Shown piece after piece: positions 32,034 to 40,842 of a DNA stretch of 57,416 bases (positions are counted from its first letter, which is position 1; every line of letters starts with the position of its first letter). Source of the DNA: an uncultured Pseudoflavonifractor sp. GTDB lineage: Bacteria; Bacillota; Clostridia; Oscillospirales; Oscillospiraceae. The notes under the pieces are model-generated. The model ran no database searches. It was not told where the DNA came from and saw only the letters and a program-made list of their open reading frames with translations. Location: assembly GCA_947577065.1 (NCBI GenBank), contig CANPTT010000012.1, positions 1-57,416 of the forward strand, written 5' to 3'. A program made the translations under genes and the position numbers.

Positions 32034-32420
32034 ATGGCGGAAGGAAAAGAGTACATCTCCTGCCCCGATGAGCTGGGGACCATCCATATTTCGGAGGATG
32101 TGCTGGCAGTGACCGCCGCGGCCGCGGCCTTGGAGGTCGAGGGCATCGGTGGCCTGGCCGGCAATCTGGGCAGCGACCTTGCCGAGCTTTTGGCGGGGCG
32201 GAAGAATTTGGGACGGGGGGTCCGGGTTACGGTGGCCGAAGATGCCGTGACAGTGGACATTTCCCTGCTGGTGAAGTACGGCTCCTCTGTGCAGGAGTCA
32301 GCGAAGGCGGTCCAAGCCGCCGTGAGTGACGCCATTGCCAACGCCAGCGGTTTTACGGTTATGGCGGTGAATGTTCACGTGTCAGGGGTGGTTTTCCCAC
32401 CTCAGAAGAAGAGCCGATAA
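32034..32420 (+). CDS. Asp23/Gls24 family envelope stress response protein
   Basis: A 128-residue protein starting MAEGKEYISCPDELGTIHIS. The Asp23 fold is clear: ISEDVLAVTAAAAALEVEGI, GRGVRVTVAEDAVTVDISLLVKYG and NVHVSGVVF. The family is an abundant peripheral envelope protein, often encoded just before nusB in Clostridia, as here. Start 32034 has AAAGGAAG upstream and lies 40 bases after the predicted transcription start; ATG 32004 is in frame but its site would not be transcribed. Confidence 0.93.
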   Translation: MAEGKEYISCPDELGTIHISEDVLAVTAAAAALEVEGIGGLAGNLGSDLAELLAGRKNLGRGVRVTVAEDAVTVDISLLVKYGSSVQESAKAVQAAVSDAIANASGFTVMAVNVHVSGVVFPPQKKSR

Positions 32421-32430
32421 AGAGGATCAT

Positions 32431-32467
32431 AAAAGGCCGGGAGCCCCCCATGGGCTCCCGGCCTTTT
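32431..32467. terminator. Terminator after the Asp23 gene
   Basis: 16-base arms (32431-32446 and 32452-32467) begin with AAAA and end with TTTT. Confidence 0.9.
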
Positions 32468-32469
32468 GT

Positions 32470-32657
32470 GTGTTGAGGCGGGCGAAAGACAGACCGAGCG
32501 GCGGTACCTGTCAGCGGCGCGGGAGGAATCGCCGATCGCCTTAGGCTGCGTCTCCAAGCCTAGGGAAAGGAGAAACGAGTGTCCCTCTGCTGAAGGGGAA
32601 AATACGGGGACCAGGCATTCGGCCCGGCAGAAGGGATAAAAAGTCCCCCCATTTTTT
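32470..32657 (+). ncRNA. Candidate structured RNA or attenuator before nusB
   Basis: This gene-free stretch carries GACAG/CTGTC, GGCG/CGCC and TTAGGCT/AGCCTAG hairpins. Then come two competing pairs: GGGAC (32607-32611) can pair with upstream GTCCC (32581-32585), or the overlapping GGGGAC (32606-32611) with GTCCCC (32643-32648), which is followed by TTTTTT (32652-32657) like an intrinsic terminator. I cannot match it to a known riboswitch, T-box, 6S or RNase P core. No upstream promoter is evident. Confidence 0.3.
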
Positions 32658-32702
32658 CTCCCGTAGGCCAGATTGGGGCTTTCTTTTTTGCATAAAAGAG
32701 TG

Positions 32703-32708
32703 TATAAT
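32703..32708 (+). promoter_or_regulatory. Probable -10 element of the nusB operon
   Basis: A perfect TATAAT lies 56 bases before the nusB ATG. The -35 (TTTCTT, 17 bases upstream) is poor. If used, the mRNA would exclude the structured stretch at 32470-32657. Confidence 0.55.
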
Positions 32709-32764
32709 ACTGGATACCCTAAAATGGGAAAAATGGGTAGATAGACCCTTGGGAGGAACCCTCC

Positions 32765-33271
32765 ATGACAAGAAGCAACGCCAGAGAATTGGCCGTCCAC
32801 TTCGTCTTTGAGCTGGGCTTTTCAGACCAGGCTGCCGACGAACTGCTGGAGCAGGCGCTGACCCGACCTGTATTTGAGACCATCGGAAAAGAGGAGCCCC
32901 TGTATGCCGAATTCCCCAATGTGGGGCAGCGGGAGTATATCACGGCCCTGGTCCGGGGGGTGGAGCTCCACGGCCCGGAGCTGGACGGATACATCGGCAA
33001 ATACGCCATCGGATGGAATTTTTCTCGTATTCCCCGGGTGGTGGTAGCGGTCCTTCGGGTTTGCATGTATGAGATCCTGTACATGCAGGATGTGCCAAAT
33101 GCCGCCGCCATCAACGAGGCGGTGGAGCTGACCAAGCACTATGAGGAGCCGGAGTTAGCCGCCTTTGTCAACGGGATCCTGGGCTCCTTTGTCCGCTCCG
33201 AGCCTTTGCCGGAGCCCGCGGCTCCGCTCCCGGCGGCCGACGCCTTCGACCCGGCTGAGGGAGAGGGATGA
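32765..33271 (+). CDS. nusB: Transcription antitermination factor NusB
   Basis: A 168-residue RNA-binding protein of the rRNA antitermination complex. RSNARELAVHFVFELGFS, VELHGPELDGYIGKYAIGWNFSRIPRVVVAVLRVCMYEILY and NAAAINEAVELTKHYEEPELAAFVNGILG are the helical NusB core. A tail of about 25 residues (EPLPEPAAPLPAADAFDP) extends beyond the usual C-terminus. GGGAGGA precedes the ATG. The stop overlaps the next gene (ATGA). Confidence 0.95.
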   Translation: MTRSNARELAVHFVFELGFSDQAADELLEQALTRPVFETIGKEEPLYAEFPNVGQREYITALVRGVELHGPELDGYIGKYAIGWNFSRIPRVVVAVLRVCMYEILYMQDVPNAAAINEAVELTKHYEEPELAAFVNGILGSFVRSEPLPEPAAPLPAADAFDPAEGEG

Positions 33272-34191
33272 CCACCTTAGGGTTGGATACCAGCAACTAC
33301 ACCACCTCTGCCGCTGTCTTTGACGGAGAGGGGGGACACAACGCGGGGAAGCTGCTGGAGGTCCGGGCCGGAGAAAAGGGACTTCGTCAGTCGGACGCGC
33401 TTTTCCAGCATGTGAAGGCCCTTCCGGAGCGGATCGTGGAGCTGCGCGGGGCGGGGATGCTGGACAAAATCGCCGCCGTGGCGGCCTCCACCCGTCCTCG
33501 GGCGGTGGAGGGTTCTTACATGCCCTGCTTCCGGGTGGGGGAGAGCCTGGGACGGAGCGTGGCGGCCGTCTTGGACGTGCCCTTTTTTGAAGTGTCTCAC
33601 CAGCAGGGACATTTGGCTGCCGCGGCATGGTCTGCGGGGCGGATGGACCTGTTGGACTCACCTTTTCTGGCCTGGCATCTGTCGGGGGGGACCACCGAGC
33701 TTTTGTATGTGGGACCTGATGGGGGAAACGTGAGAGCGGAACGGATAGGAGGGACCACCGATATCTCGGCGGGACAGCTCATTGACCGGACGGGGGTCCT
33801 TTTGGGGCTGGCCTTTCCGGCGGGGAGGGCGTTGGACGAGCTCTCCGAGCAGTCCGAGTCTGAGGAGCGTTTTCGGGTGAAGGTGCGGGATATGTCCTTC
33901 TCTCTCTCTGGGGTGGAAAATCAGGTGAATGCCCTGGTGGAGAAGGGAACTGAGCCCGCTGATGTGGCTCGGTTTGTTCTGAATACGATATCCGACACGG
34001 TCCGTCTGGCCACTGTGGAGGGCCAAAACCGCTATCCCGGTCTGCCCCTTCTGTGTTCAGGGGGGGTAGCTTCCAATCGGAGGCTGCGGTATATTCTGAC
34101 GGAATTTTGCCAGGGCCTGTTTGCCCTGCCGCGGTATTCCACCGACAATGCCATGGGAGCGGCTATTTTGGCCCATCGGCTGATGGATTGA
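33268..34191 (+). CDS. TsaD/Kae1-like paralogue
   Basis: A 307-residue ASKHA-fold protein. TLGLDTSNYTTSAAVF, HQQGHLAAAAW (equivalent of the metal-binding HxxxH), WHLSGGTTELLYV and LLCSGGVASNRRLR match TsaD/Kae1, which makes t6A37 of tRNA. It is shorter than true TsaD (about 340 residues) and diverges in the middle, so it is probably the clostridial paralogue found between nusB and xseA rather than the canonical enzyme. I cannot see whether a second tsaD exists elsewhere. Confidence 0.8.
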   Translation: MTTLGLDTSNYTTSAAVFDGEGGHNAGKLLEVRAGEKGLRQSDALFQHVKALPERIVELRGAGMLDKIAAVAASTRPRAVEGSYMPCFRVGESLGRSVAAVLDVPFFEVSHQQGHLAAAAWSAGRMDLLDSPFLAWHLSGGTTELLYVGPDGGNVRAERIGGTTDISAGQLIDRTGVLLGLAFPAGRALDELSEQSESEERFRVKVRDMSFSLSGVENQVNALVEKGTEPADVARFVLNTISDTVRLATVEGQNRYPGLPLLCSGGVASNRRLRYILTEFCQGLFALPRYSTDNAMGAAILAHRLMD

Positions 34192-34208
34192 TAAAGGAGA
34201 GGTTTCAA

Positions 34209-34376
34209 ATGAATGAATTTCTGATGCACTGGTTGATTGCCTTAGCGGTGATCCTGCTGTTGCTGGCGGCCCTTTATCTGGTGATCCGGCTGGCGGTGCG
34301 GGGAGCCATCAAGGAGGCATTTCGGGAGATCGCCGGCGAGATCGCAAAAGAGGTCTGGAAGGACGAGGAGAAATAA
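34209..34376 (+). CDS. Small single-helix membrane protein (55 aa)
   Basis: MNEFLMHWLIALAVILLLLA begins a strong membrane helix that runs into an amphipathic, charged helix ending EVWKDEEK. AAAGGAG precedes the ATG. It lies 17 bases after the TsaD-like gene and 32 before xseA, in the same direction, so it is probably cotranscribed. No family recognised. Confidence 0.7.
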   Translation: MNEFLMHWLIALAVILLLLAALYLVIRLAVRGAIKEAFREIAGEIAKEVWKDEEK

Positions 34377-34408
34377 GTGGGGGACAGAGTAGAGAGGGGG
34401 GGCGTCTT

Positions 34409-35605
34409 ATGCGGTACCCGGTGTATTCGGTAGCTCAGCTCAACAGCCATGTAAAGGGTCTGCTGGACGCCGATGTGACCCTGTCCGGACTGTTTGTCCG
34501 GGGGGAGTTGTCCAATTACAAGGTGTATCCCTCGGGTCACCATTATTTTTCTCTGAAAGATCCGGAGGGCAGTGTCCGGTGTGTCATGTTTAAGCGGGAG
34601 GCCATGACGCTCCGGTTTCGGCCCCAAAACGGTATGCTGGTCACTGTATTTGGGCGGGTGACCGTATTTCCCAGGGACGGACAGTACCAGCTTTACGCTG
34701 CCGCCATGACTCCTGACGGGATGGGAGATCTGCATCAGGCATTTGAACGGCTTAAGGCAAAGCTGGAGGCAGAGGGGCTTTTTGCAGAAGAGCACAAAAA
34801 GCCCATTCCTCCATTTCCCAGGCGCATTGCCCTGGTGACTTCCCCCGCGGGGGCGGCGGTCCGGGATATGATCCGAGTGCTGGGGGCGCGCTGGCCTATG
34901 GCAGAGGTCTATGTAGTTCCCTGCAGGGTCCAGGGCGAGGAGGCTCCGGGCGAAATTGCCGGAGCGATCGCCTGGGTCGATCGGGAGAGACTTGCCGATC
35001 TCATCATCACAGGCCGGGGCGGTGGATCTATGGAGGATCTGTGGTGCTTTAATGACGAGCGGGTGGCAAGAGCCATCTATGCGTCGGAGACCCCAGTTAT
35101 TTCTGCGGTGGGGCATGAGCCCGATGTGACCATTGCCGATTTTGTGGCGGATCTGCGGGCGGCCACTCCTTCCAACGGCGCGGAGTTGGCGGTCCCTGAC
35201 CAGAATGAACAGTATGAGCTGCTGGACCACCTGGGGCGGCGAATGGGCAAGGCGGTGGAGCGACAGATCGGAGAAAGCCGCGCTGTTTTGGCCCGGATAT
35301 TCAGAAACCGGATGCTCCAGGACCCCATGAGTTGGGTCTGTGACCGCCGGAAGCTTCTGGTACGGCAGGAGGAGCGGCTTGGATATATCATGAATACCGA
35401 TTTGGGAGGAAAGCGAAAGGATATGGCCCGCCTGGCGGCGGGGCTGGACGCCCTGAGCCCTTTGAAGGTCCTGGGCCGCGGATATTCCATTGCCAGAAGC
35501 CCAAGAGGGATCGTGAGATCGGTGAGAGATGTGGAGCCGGGGGACAGCTTGGAGCTGCGGCTTTCCGACGGCGAGATCCGCTGTGTAGTGGATCCCTCTG
35601 AGTGA
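34409..35605 (+). CDS. xseA: Exodeoxyribonuclease VII large subunit
   Basis: A 398-residue nuclease subunit that degrades single-stranded DNA. The N-terminal OB-fold has LFVRGELSNYKVYPSGHHYF and LKDPEGSVRCVMF. The catalytic core has IALVTSPAGAAVRDMI, ADLIITGRGGGSMEDLWCFNDE, ISAVGHEPDVTIADFVADLRAATPS, and the C-terminus LKVLGRGYSIA. AGAGAGGGGGG precedes the ATG. Its small subunit xseB follows after 37 bases. Confidence 0.97.
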   Translation: MRYPVYSVAQLNSHVKGLLDADVTLSGLFVRGELSNYKVYPSGHHYFSLKDPEGSVRCVMFKREAMTLRFRPQNGMLVTVFGRVTVFPRDGQYQLYAAAMTPDGMGDLHQAFERLKAKLEAEGLFAEEHKKPIPPFPRRIALVTSPAGAAVRDMIRVLGARWPMAEVYVVPCRVQGEEAPGEIAGAIAWVDRERLADLIITGRGGGSMEDLWCFNDERVARAIYASETPVISAVGHEPDVTIADFVADLRAATPSNGAELAVPDQNEQYELLDHLGRRMGKAVERQIGESRAVLARIFRNRMLQDPMSWVCDRRKLLVRQEERLGYIMNTDLGGKRKDMARLAAGLDALSPLKVLGRGYSIARSPRGIVRSVRDVEPGDSLELRLSDGEIRCVVDPSE

Positions 35606-35642
35606 CAGAGTGCGAAATAATAACCGAAAAGGAGTGACCCAA

Positions 35643-35882
35643 ATGCCCGCCGAGAAAAAGCCGACATTTGAGGAAGCGATGACCCGTTTGGAAGGTATTG
35701 TCGCCCGCCTGGAAAAGGGAGATGCCCCTTTGGAGGAGGCTATGACCCTGTTTGAGGAGGGCACCGCCCTCTTGAAGCAATGCTCTGCCGCGCTGGACCA
35801 GGCGGAGCAGAAGGTGGCAATGCTGTTTCCCGGCCGGGATGGCGCCCCAGTGGAGGAGCCGATGGAGGGTGTGGAGCCGTGA
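35643..35882 (+). CDS. xseB: Exodeoxyribonuclease VII small subunit
   Basis: A 79-residue subunit with the family core TFEEAMTRLEGIVARLEKG, LEEAMTLFEEGTALLKQC and LDQAEQKV, two helices that bind XseA. ATG 35643 follows AAGGAG. The stop overlaps the ispA GTG by three bases. Confidence 0.96.
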   Translation: MPAEKKPTFEEAMTRLEGIVARLEKGDAPLEEAMTLFEEGTALLKQCSAALDQAEQKVAMLFPGRDGAPVEEPMEGVEP

Positions 35883-36757
35883 AATTTACCGAGCGGTTTA
35901 TCGCTGACAAGGAGCTTGTAGAGAAGTCACTACATGCCATATTTCGGGGACGGACGCCCCATGCCGACCTATATGACGCCATGAATTACAGCCTTCTGGC
36001 GGGGGGGAAGCGGATTCGTCCGATCCTGACGCTGGAATGCTGCAGGCTGTGCGGCGGGACGGATGTGGCCGCCCTTTCCCTGGCCTGCGCCGTAGAGATG
36101 ATCCATACCTATTCCCTGATCCATGATGATCTGCCCTGTATGGATAACGATGAGCTCCGCAGGGGAAAGCCGACCAACCACATGGTGTATGGCGAGGCCA
36201 CGGCGGTGCTGGCGGGAGACGGACTTCTCACCGCTGCTTTTGAGACGGCCCTTGGCGCGGGGGCCTATCTTCCCGCGGAAAGAGTCCTTCTGGCCCTGGA
36301 ACGCTTGGCGGAGGCCGCCGGACCTGCCGGTATGGTGGGAGGACAGGCCCTTGATATGGCGGGAGAGGGTCATGCGCTCACCCTGCCTGATGTAGAGGAA
36401 CTGCAAAAGTTGAAAACGGGCGCCCTTATCACTGTGGCGGCTGAGCTGGGAGTCATTGCCGCCGGGGGCGGGGAGGAGGAGCGCTCTGCGGTGCGTGCCT
36501 ATGCCCAAAAGCTGGGCCTGGCATTTCAGATCCGGGACGATATTTTGGACGTGACCGGGGATGAGAACAGCCTGGGCAAGCCCATCGGCTCTGACGTGGG
36601 GTCGGAAAAGACGACTTTTGTCACTTTGAAGGGGATCGAGGAGTGTGGGCGTTTGGTGGAACGGCTCACAGACGAGGCTACCGAAGCACTGTCAGTCTTC
36701 AAAGACCCCTGGTTCCTGCGGGAATTGGCCCAGGTCCTGGTGGGACGTACCAACTGA
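35879..36757 (+). CDS. ispA: Polyprenyl (farnesyl) diphosphate synthase
   Basis: A 292-residue synthase that condenses IPP with allylic diphosphates. The first Asp-rich motif is IHDDLPCMDND (82-91), the second is IRDDILDVTGD (about 216-226). GGKRIRPIL and GGQALDM are further landmarks. It has a GTG start at 35879 with GGAGGG upstream, overlapping the xseB stop. An open frame exists upstream inside xseB but is a shadow. dxs, two genes on, supplies the same pathway. Confidence 0.95.
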   Translation: MKFTERFIADKELVEKSLHAIFRGRTPHADLYDAMNYSLLAGGKRIRPILTLECCRLCGGTDVAALSLACAVEMIHTYSLIHDDLPCMDNDELRRGKPTNHMVYGEATAVLAGDGLLTAAFETALGAGAYLPAERVLLALERLAEAAGPAGMVGGQALDMAGEGHALTLPDVEELQKLKTGALITVAAELGVIAAGGGEEERSAVRAYAQKLGLAFQIRDDILDVTGDENSLGKPIGSDVGSEKTTFVTLKGIEECGRLVERLTDEATEALSVFKDPWFLRELAQVLVGRTN

Positions 36758-36768
36758 GGAGGGCGCAT

Positions 36769-37236
36769 ATGCAGAACGTAGTGGATTTCCTGACTGGGAA
36801 CCTGATCCTAAATCTTGCGATCATGGCTTGGGCTGCCGCCCAGATCTTGAAGCTCATCGTGGTGCTGATCACTGAGCGGCGGTGGGATTGGCAGCATATC
36901 CTGTCCAGCGGCGGAATGCCCAGCTCTCACTCGGCATTTGTCTGTGCGATGGCCTCCTCTATCGCCTATCTGTATGGCTGGGGCTCGCCCCTGTTCGCCA
37001 TTGCCACCGGGGTAGCTCTGGTGGTGATGTACGACGCCTTCAATGTCCGCCGGGAGACAGGGGAGCAGGCAAAGATCCTCAACTACATGATGGAGCATTG
37101 GGCCCAGATGAAGCCGGAGGAGCTGTTTGACAGGGCATTGAAGGAACTGATCGGTCACACGCCTCTTCAGGTTTTTATGGGCGCCCTGCTGGGAATCGCC
37201 GTCGGCTGGGGAGGCGGCTGGCTGTTTACCCGCTGA
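36769..37236 (+). CDS. Divergent PAP2 family membrane protein (DUF212)
   Basis: A 155-residue protein with four membrane helices. GGMPSSHSAFVCAMA carries the PSSH core of the PAP2 superfamily, and YDAFNVRRETGEQAKILN is the DUF212 signature. Relatives may dephosphorylate a lipid pyrophosphate. Its position between ispA and dxs is common in Clostridia and suggests a link to polyprenyl phosphates, but no substrate is proven. GAGGAGGGC precedes the ATG. Confidence 0.88.
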   Translation: MQNVVDFLTGNLILNLAIMAWAAAQILKLIVVLITERRWDWQHILSSGGMPSSHSAFVCAMASSIAYLYGWGSPLFAIATGVALVVMYDAFNVRRETGEQAKILNYMMEHWAQMKPEELFDRALKELIGHTPLQVFMGALLGIAVGWGGGWLFTR

Positions 37237-37320
37237 GCCGTACCCTTTCCGGGTGGGAGGAGACTACGCCTACCTCTGTTGCTCAGAAGTAGAGAATACA
37301 AGCAGAAAGAAGGCTGGGCC

Positions 37321-39186
37321 TTGTTGAATATCCCAAATGATCTCCATCTGATCACCGATGCCGAAGCCGAGGCCCTGTGCGCCCAGCTTCGGCAGCGTTT
37401 GGTGGAGGTGGTCTCCCGGAGGGGGGGCCATCTGGCCTCCAATCTGGGGGCGGTAGAACTGACGGTGGCCCTTCACCGGGTCTTTGCTCCGGAGCGGGAC
37501 CGTATCGTCTTTGACGTGGGGCACCAGTGTTATTGCCACAAGATGCTCACGGGGCGGGATGGAGGCATGGATGAGCTTCGCACCTTTGGGGGGATCAGTG
37601 GTTTTCCGAAGCCGGGAGAAAGCGTCTGTGACGCCTTCGTGGTAGGCCATGCCTCCACTGCGGTCTCTGCCGCTGTGGGGATGGCCCGGGCCCGTACCCT
37701 ACAGGGAAAGAATTACCATGTGGTGGCGCTGCTGGGGGATGGTGCCCTCTCAGGTGGGCTTTCCTATGAGGGCCTTTCCGATGCGGGGGACAGCGGAGAG
37801 CCGCTGCTGATCATTCTCAATGACAACGGCATGTCCATCACCCAGAGTGTGGGAGGCGTGGCTGAGCACCTGGCCCGACAGCGCCTGAAGCCCCAGTATC
37901 TCAGCTTTAAGAAGGGGTATCAAAAGGCGATGCAGAGCTTTTCCTTGGGCCGCCGGATCTACAAGGTGACCCACAAGGTCAAGACTGCCGTTAAAGAGAC
38001 CTTGCTGCCCTGCTCCCTCTTTGAGGATATGGGCTTTACCTATTTGGGACCGGTAGACGGTCACGATGTGAAGGGGCTGACCCAACTAATGATGTATGCC
38101 AAGGACCTGGAGGGGCCGGTGCTCCTCCACGTCCGCACGGTAAAGGGGAAGGGCTATGCTCCGGCCGAAGAGTCTCCGGACCGGTTTCACGGGGTAGGGA
38201 AGTTTGACCCGGCCACGGGAGAACTGGCGTCCCGGGGGGGGCCAAGCTTTTCCACCGTTTTTGGAGAGGCTCTCTGCGCTCTGGCGGAAAAGGACGCCCG
38301 GATCTGCGCCGTTACCGCCGCCATGCAGCCGGGAACGGGGCTGGATGGCTTTGCCCGGCGCTTTCCTCGGCGGTTTTTTGACGTGGGCATCGCCGAGGGC
38401 CACGCGGTTACGATGTGCGCCGGCATGGCCAAGCAGGGGATGGTCCCTGTTTTTGCCGTTTACTCTACTTTTTTGCAGCGCTCCTACGATATGCTCATCC
38501 ATGATGTGGCCCTTCAAAATCTCCACGTGGTGTTCTGCGTAGACCGTGCTGGTCTGGTGGGGGAGGACGGAGAGACCCACCACGGTGTGTTTGACGTGGG
38601 ATTTCTGGATACCATTCCCGGAATAACGGTTTTCTGTCCCGCAAACTACCGGGAACTGGAGCAAATGCTGGATGAGGGGTTCTATCGAGTGAAGGGCCCG
38701 GTGGCGATCCGCTACCCCAGGGGAGGGGAGGGAGCCTACCGGGAGGGCTGGGATGGACGGCCAATGACGGTGCTCCGCTCCGGCAGCGATGTGACCTTGG
38801 CAGGGTACGGCACCCAGGTCAACGCCCTTTTGGAGGCGGCGGAGATGCTGGCGAAGGAAAATATTTCAGCGGAGGTCGTAAAGTTAAATACCATTACGCC
38901 CCTGGCCGGCGATGAGTTGTGTCTCTCGGTACAAAAGACGGGGAGCCTTTGGTTTTATGAGGAAAGCATGGATTTTAACTGCGTGGGACGCCGTGTGGCG
39001 GCCGACTGGGCAGTAGGGCATATGCCGACAAGCTATATAGCTTTACGAAATTTGGGGGATCGGGTCCCGCCCCAAGGGACGGTGGACCAGCTTCGAAGAA
39101 TGAATAACCTGGACGCTGAGAGCATCGTCCGGCAAATCAGGGAGGTGACCGGCCTTGAAAAAGCGGCTGGACGTTCTTCTGGTTGA
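37321..39186 (+). CDS. dxs: 1-deoxy-D-xylulose-5-phosphate synthase
   Basis: A 621-residue thiamine diphosphate enzyme that joins pyruvate and glyceraldehyde-3-phosphate, the first step of the MEP pathway. GGHLASNLGAVELTVALH, FDVGHQCYCHKMLTGR, thiamine site GDGALSGG...NDNGMSI (about 139-173) and DRAGLVGEDGETHHG (about 408) are diagnostic. The start is TTG: 37321 or 37324, with GAAGG seven or ten bases upstream; the TTG at 37279 is further from any good site. The 3' end overlaps tlyA by 32 bases. Confidence 0.95.
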   Translation: MLNIPNDLHLITDAEAEALCAQLRQRLVEVVSRRGGHLASNLGAVELTVALHRVFAPERDRIVFDVGHQCYCHKMLTGRDGGMDELRTFGGISGFPKPGESVCDAFVVGHASTAVSAAVGMARARTLQGKNYHVVALLGDGALSGGLSYEGLSDAGDSGEPLLIILNDNGMSITQSVGGVAEHLARQRLKPQYLSFKKGYQKAMQSFSLGRRIYKVTHKVKTAVKETLLPCSLFEDMGFTYLGPVDGHDVKGLTQLMMYAKDLEGPVLLHVRTVKGKGYAPAEESPDRFHGVGKFDPATGELASRGGPSFSTVFGEALCALAEKDARICAVTAAMQPGTGLDGFARRFPRRFFDVGIAEGHAVTMCAGMAKQGMVPVFAVYSTFLQRSYDMLIHDVALQNLHVVFCVDRAGLVGEDGETHHGVFDVGFLDTIPGITVFCPANYRELEQMLDEGFYRVKGPVAIRYPRGGEGAYREGWDGRPMTVLRSGSDVTLAGYGTQVNALLEAAEMLAKENISAEVVKLNTITPLAGDELCLSVQKTGSLWFYEESMDFNCVGRRVAADWAVGHMPTSYIALRNLGDRVPPQGTVDQLRRMNNLDAESIVRQIREVTGLEKAAGRSSG

Positions 39187-39979
39187 GAAAGGGCTTGTGG
39201 ATTCCCGCCAGAGAGCCCAAGCTCTCATCATGGCGGGCCAGGTCTATGTAAAGGGGCTGAAGGTGGACAAGGCGGGCACTCCCACGGATCCGGAGGCGCC
39301 TATCGAGCTCCGGGGCGAGGGCCTGAGGTATGTGAGCCGGGGGGGCTTAAAGCTGGAAAAGGCCATGTCTCTATGGCCCATTCAGCTGGAAAACTCCATC
39401 TGTGCCGACATCGGGGCTTCTACCGGAGGTTTTACCGACTGTATGCTTCAAAATGGGGCCAGCAAGGTCTATGCGGTGGACGTGGGGTATGGACAGCTTG
39501 CCTGGAAGCTGCGCAGCGACGCCCGGGTGATGTGTCTGGAACGGACTAACGCCCGGTATCTGACCCGGGAGCAGGTCTCAGATCCCCTGGATTTTGCCAG
39601 CGTGGATGTGTCCTTTATCTCTCTGAATCTCATCCTGCCTCCTCTTCGGAACTTAATGGGCCCCTCCGCCCAGGCGGTATGCCTTATCAAGCCGCAGTTT
39701 GAGGCGGGGAGAGAGAAGGTGGGGAAGAAAGGCGTGGTGCGGGATAAGGCGGTCCATCTGGAGGTTTTGGAGCACTTTTTGGATCATGCCGACGCCGCAG
39801 GGTTTGAAGTATTGGGCCTAACCTATTCCCCGATCCGGGGACCGGAGGGAAATATTGAATATCTGGGCTGGCTCTCCGCAGAGAAGGGCGGACCGTGGCA
39901 GGGAGACTTGACCGCTCTGGTGGAGGCGTCCCACGCCGAGCTGGAGCCGAAGGGTACGTCAGGGGAGGCGGCGAAATGA
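39155..39979 (+). CDS. tlyA: TlyA family rRNA (cytidine-2'-O)-methyltransferase
   Basis: A 274-residue protein. An N-terminal S4 RNA-binding domain (KKRLDVLLVEKGLVDSRQRA...VYVKG, 1-60) is followed by an FtsJ-like methyltransferase with the SAM motif CADIGASTGGFTDCML, VDVGYGQLAW and VSFISLNLILP. In mycobacteria TlyA 2'-O-methylates rRNA. It starts with TTG at 39155 inside dxs, after GGAGGTGA. The stop overlaps nadK (ATGA). Confidence 0.95.
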   Translation: MKKRLDVLLVEKGLVDSRQRAQALIMAGQVYVKGLKVDKAGTPTDPEAPIELRGEGLRYVSRGGLKLEKAMSLWPIQLENSICADIGASTGGFTDCMLQNGASKVYAVDVGYGQLAWKLRSDARVMCLERTNARYLTREQVSDPLDFASVDVSFISLNLILPPLRNLMGPSAQAVCLIKPQFEAGREKVGKKGVVRDKAVHLEVLEHFLDHADAAGFEVLGLTYSPIRGPEGNIEYLGWLSAEKGGPWQGDLTALVEASHAELEPKGTSGEAAK

Positions 39980-40839
39980 AAATCGTATTGAGTCCTAATC
40001 CATACCGGGACAAGGGACTGCGGGCGGCGCAGAACGCGGAGAAGGTCCTGCGGCAGGCAGGGGCGGAGACCTCGATGTGCTTTCCTTTTGAGCTGGAGCG
40101 GGAAAAGCTGGAGGTTCCCTCTCACCTGGAATTCCTGCCCGAGGAAGAAGCCTTCCGGGGGGCGGATCTGATGGTCTGTTTTGGGGGAGACGGCACCATC
40201 CTCCATGCCGCTAAGGACGCTCAGCGCCACGGAGTGCCGGTGCTGGGGGTAAACCTGGGCAGTGTGGGTTTTCTCTCCGAGCTGGAGACTACCGAGCTGA
40301 ACCAATTGGAGCGGTTGGTTCAGGGAAAATATCGCATTGAAGAGCGGATGATGTTGGATGTATCCATCCGTCGGGAGGGAAAGACGGTCCACCGGGACCT
40401 GGCCCTCAATGATGCGGTCATTACCAAGGGAGCGGTGGCCCGTATTATTGATCTGGAGGTCAAGGCCGATGGAGTGGCGGTGAGCCGCTATTCAGGGGAT
40501 GGCGTCATCATTTCCACCCCTACCGGCTCTACAGCTTACGCCATGTCGGCAGGGGGCCCCATTGTAGAGCCCACCGTGGAAAATATCCTGGTGACCCCCA
40601 TCTGCCCCCACGCCCTTCACGCCCGGTCCATCGTGTTGGACCGGGGCCGTTCCGTGTCGGTGCGGATGGGAAAGCTATCCCGGAAAACGGCATACTTATC
40701 GGTGGATGGAGGCAAGGCATTTCGCCTCAGCGCCAGCGATCAGGTGGAGCTTCACCGTTCCAAGTCCAGGGCAAGGCTTATCCGGCTGACCAACCGGAGT
40801 TTCTATACAGTGGTCAATCAAAAATTGGGGAGGACCTGA
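39976..40839 (+). CDS. nadK: NAD kinase
   Basis: A 287-residue enzyme that phosphorylates NAD to NADP. The GGDGT motif (70-74) carries the catalytic Asp72, and NLGSVGFLSE, NDAVITKG and GDGVIISTPTGSTAYAMSAGGPI follow. GGGGAGGC precedes the ATG, which overlaps the tlyA stop. It is followed after three bases by argR. Confidence 0.97.
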   Translation: MKIVLSPNPYRDKGLRAAQNAEKVLRQAGAETSMCFPFELEREKLEVPSHLEFLPEEEAFRGADLMVCFGGDGTILHAAKDAQRHGVPVLGVNLGSVGFLSELETTELNQLERLVQGKYRIEERMMLDVSIRREGKTVHRDLALNDAVITKGAVARIIDLEVKADGVAVSRYSGDGVIISTPTGSTAYAMSAGGPIVEPTVENILVTPICPHALHARSIVLDRGRSVSVRMGKLSRKTAYLSVDGGKAFRLSASDQVELHRSKSRARLIRLTNRSFYTVVNQKLGRT

Positions 40840-40842
40840 CCC

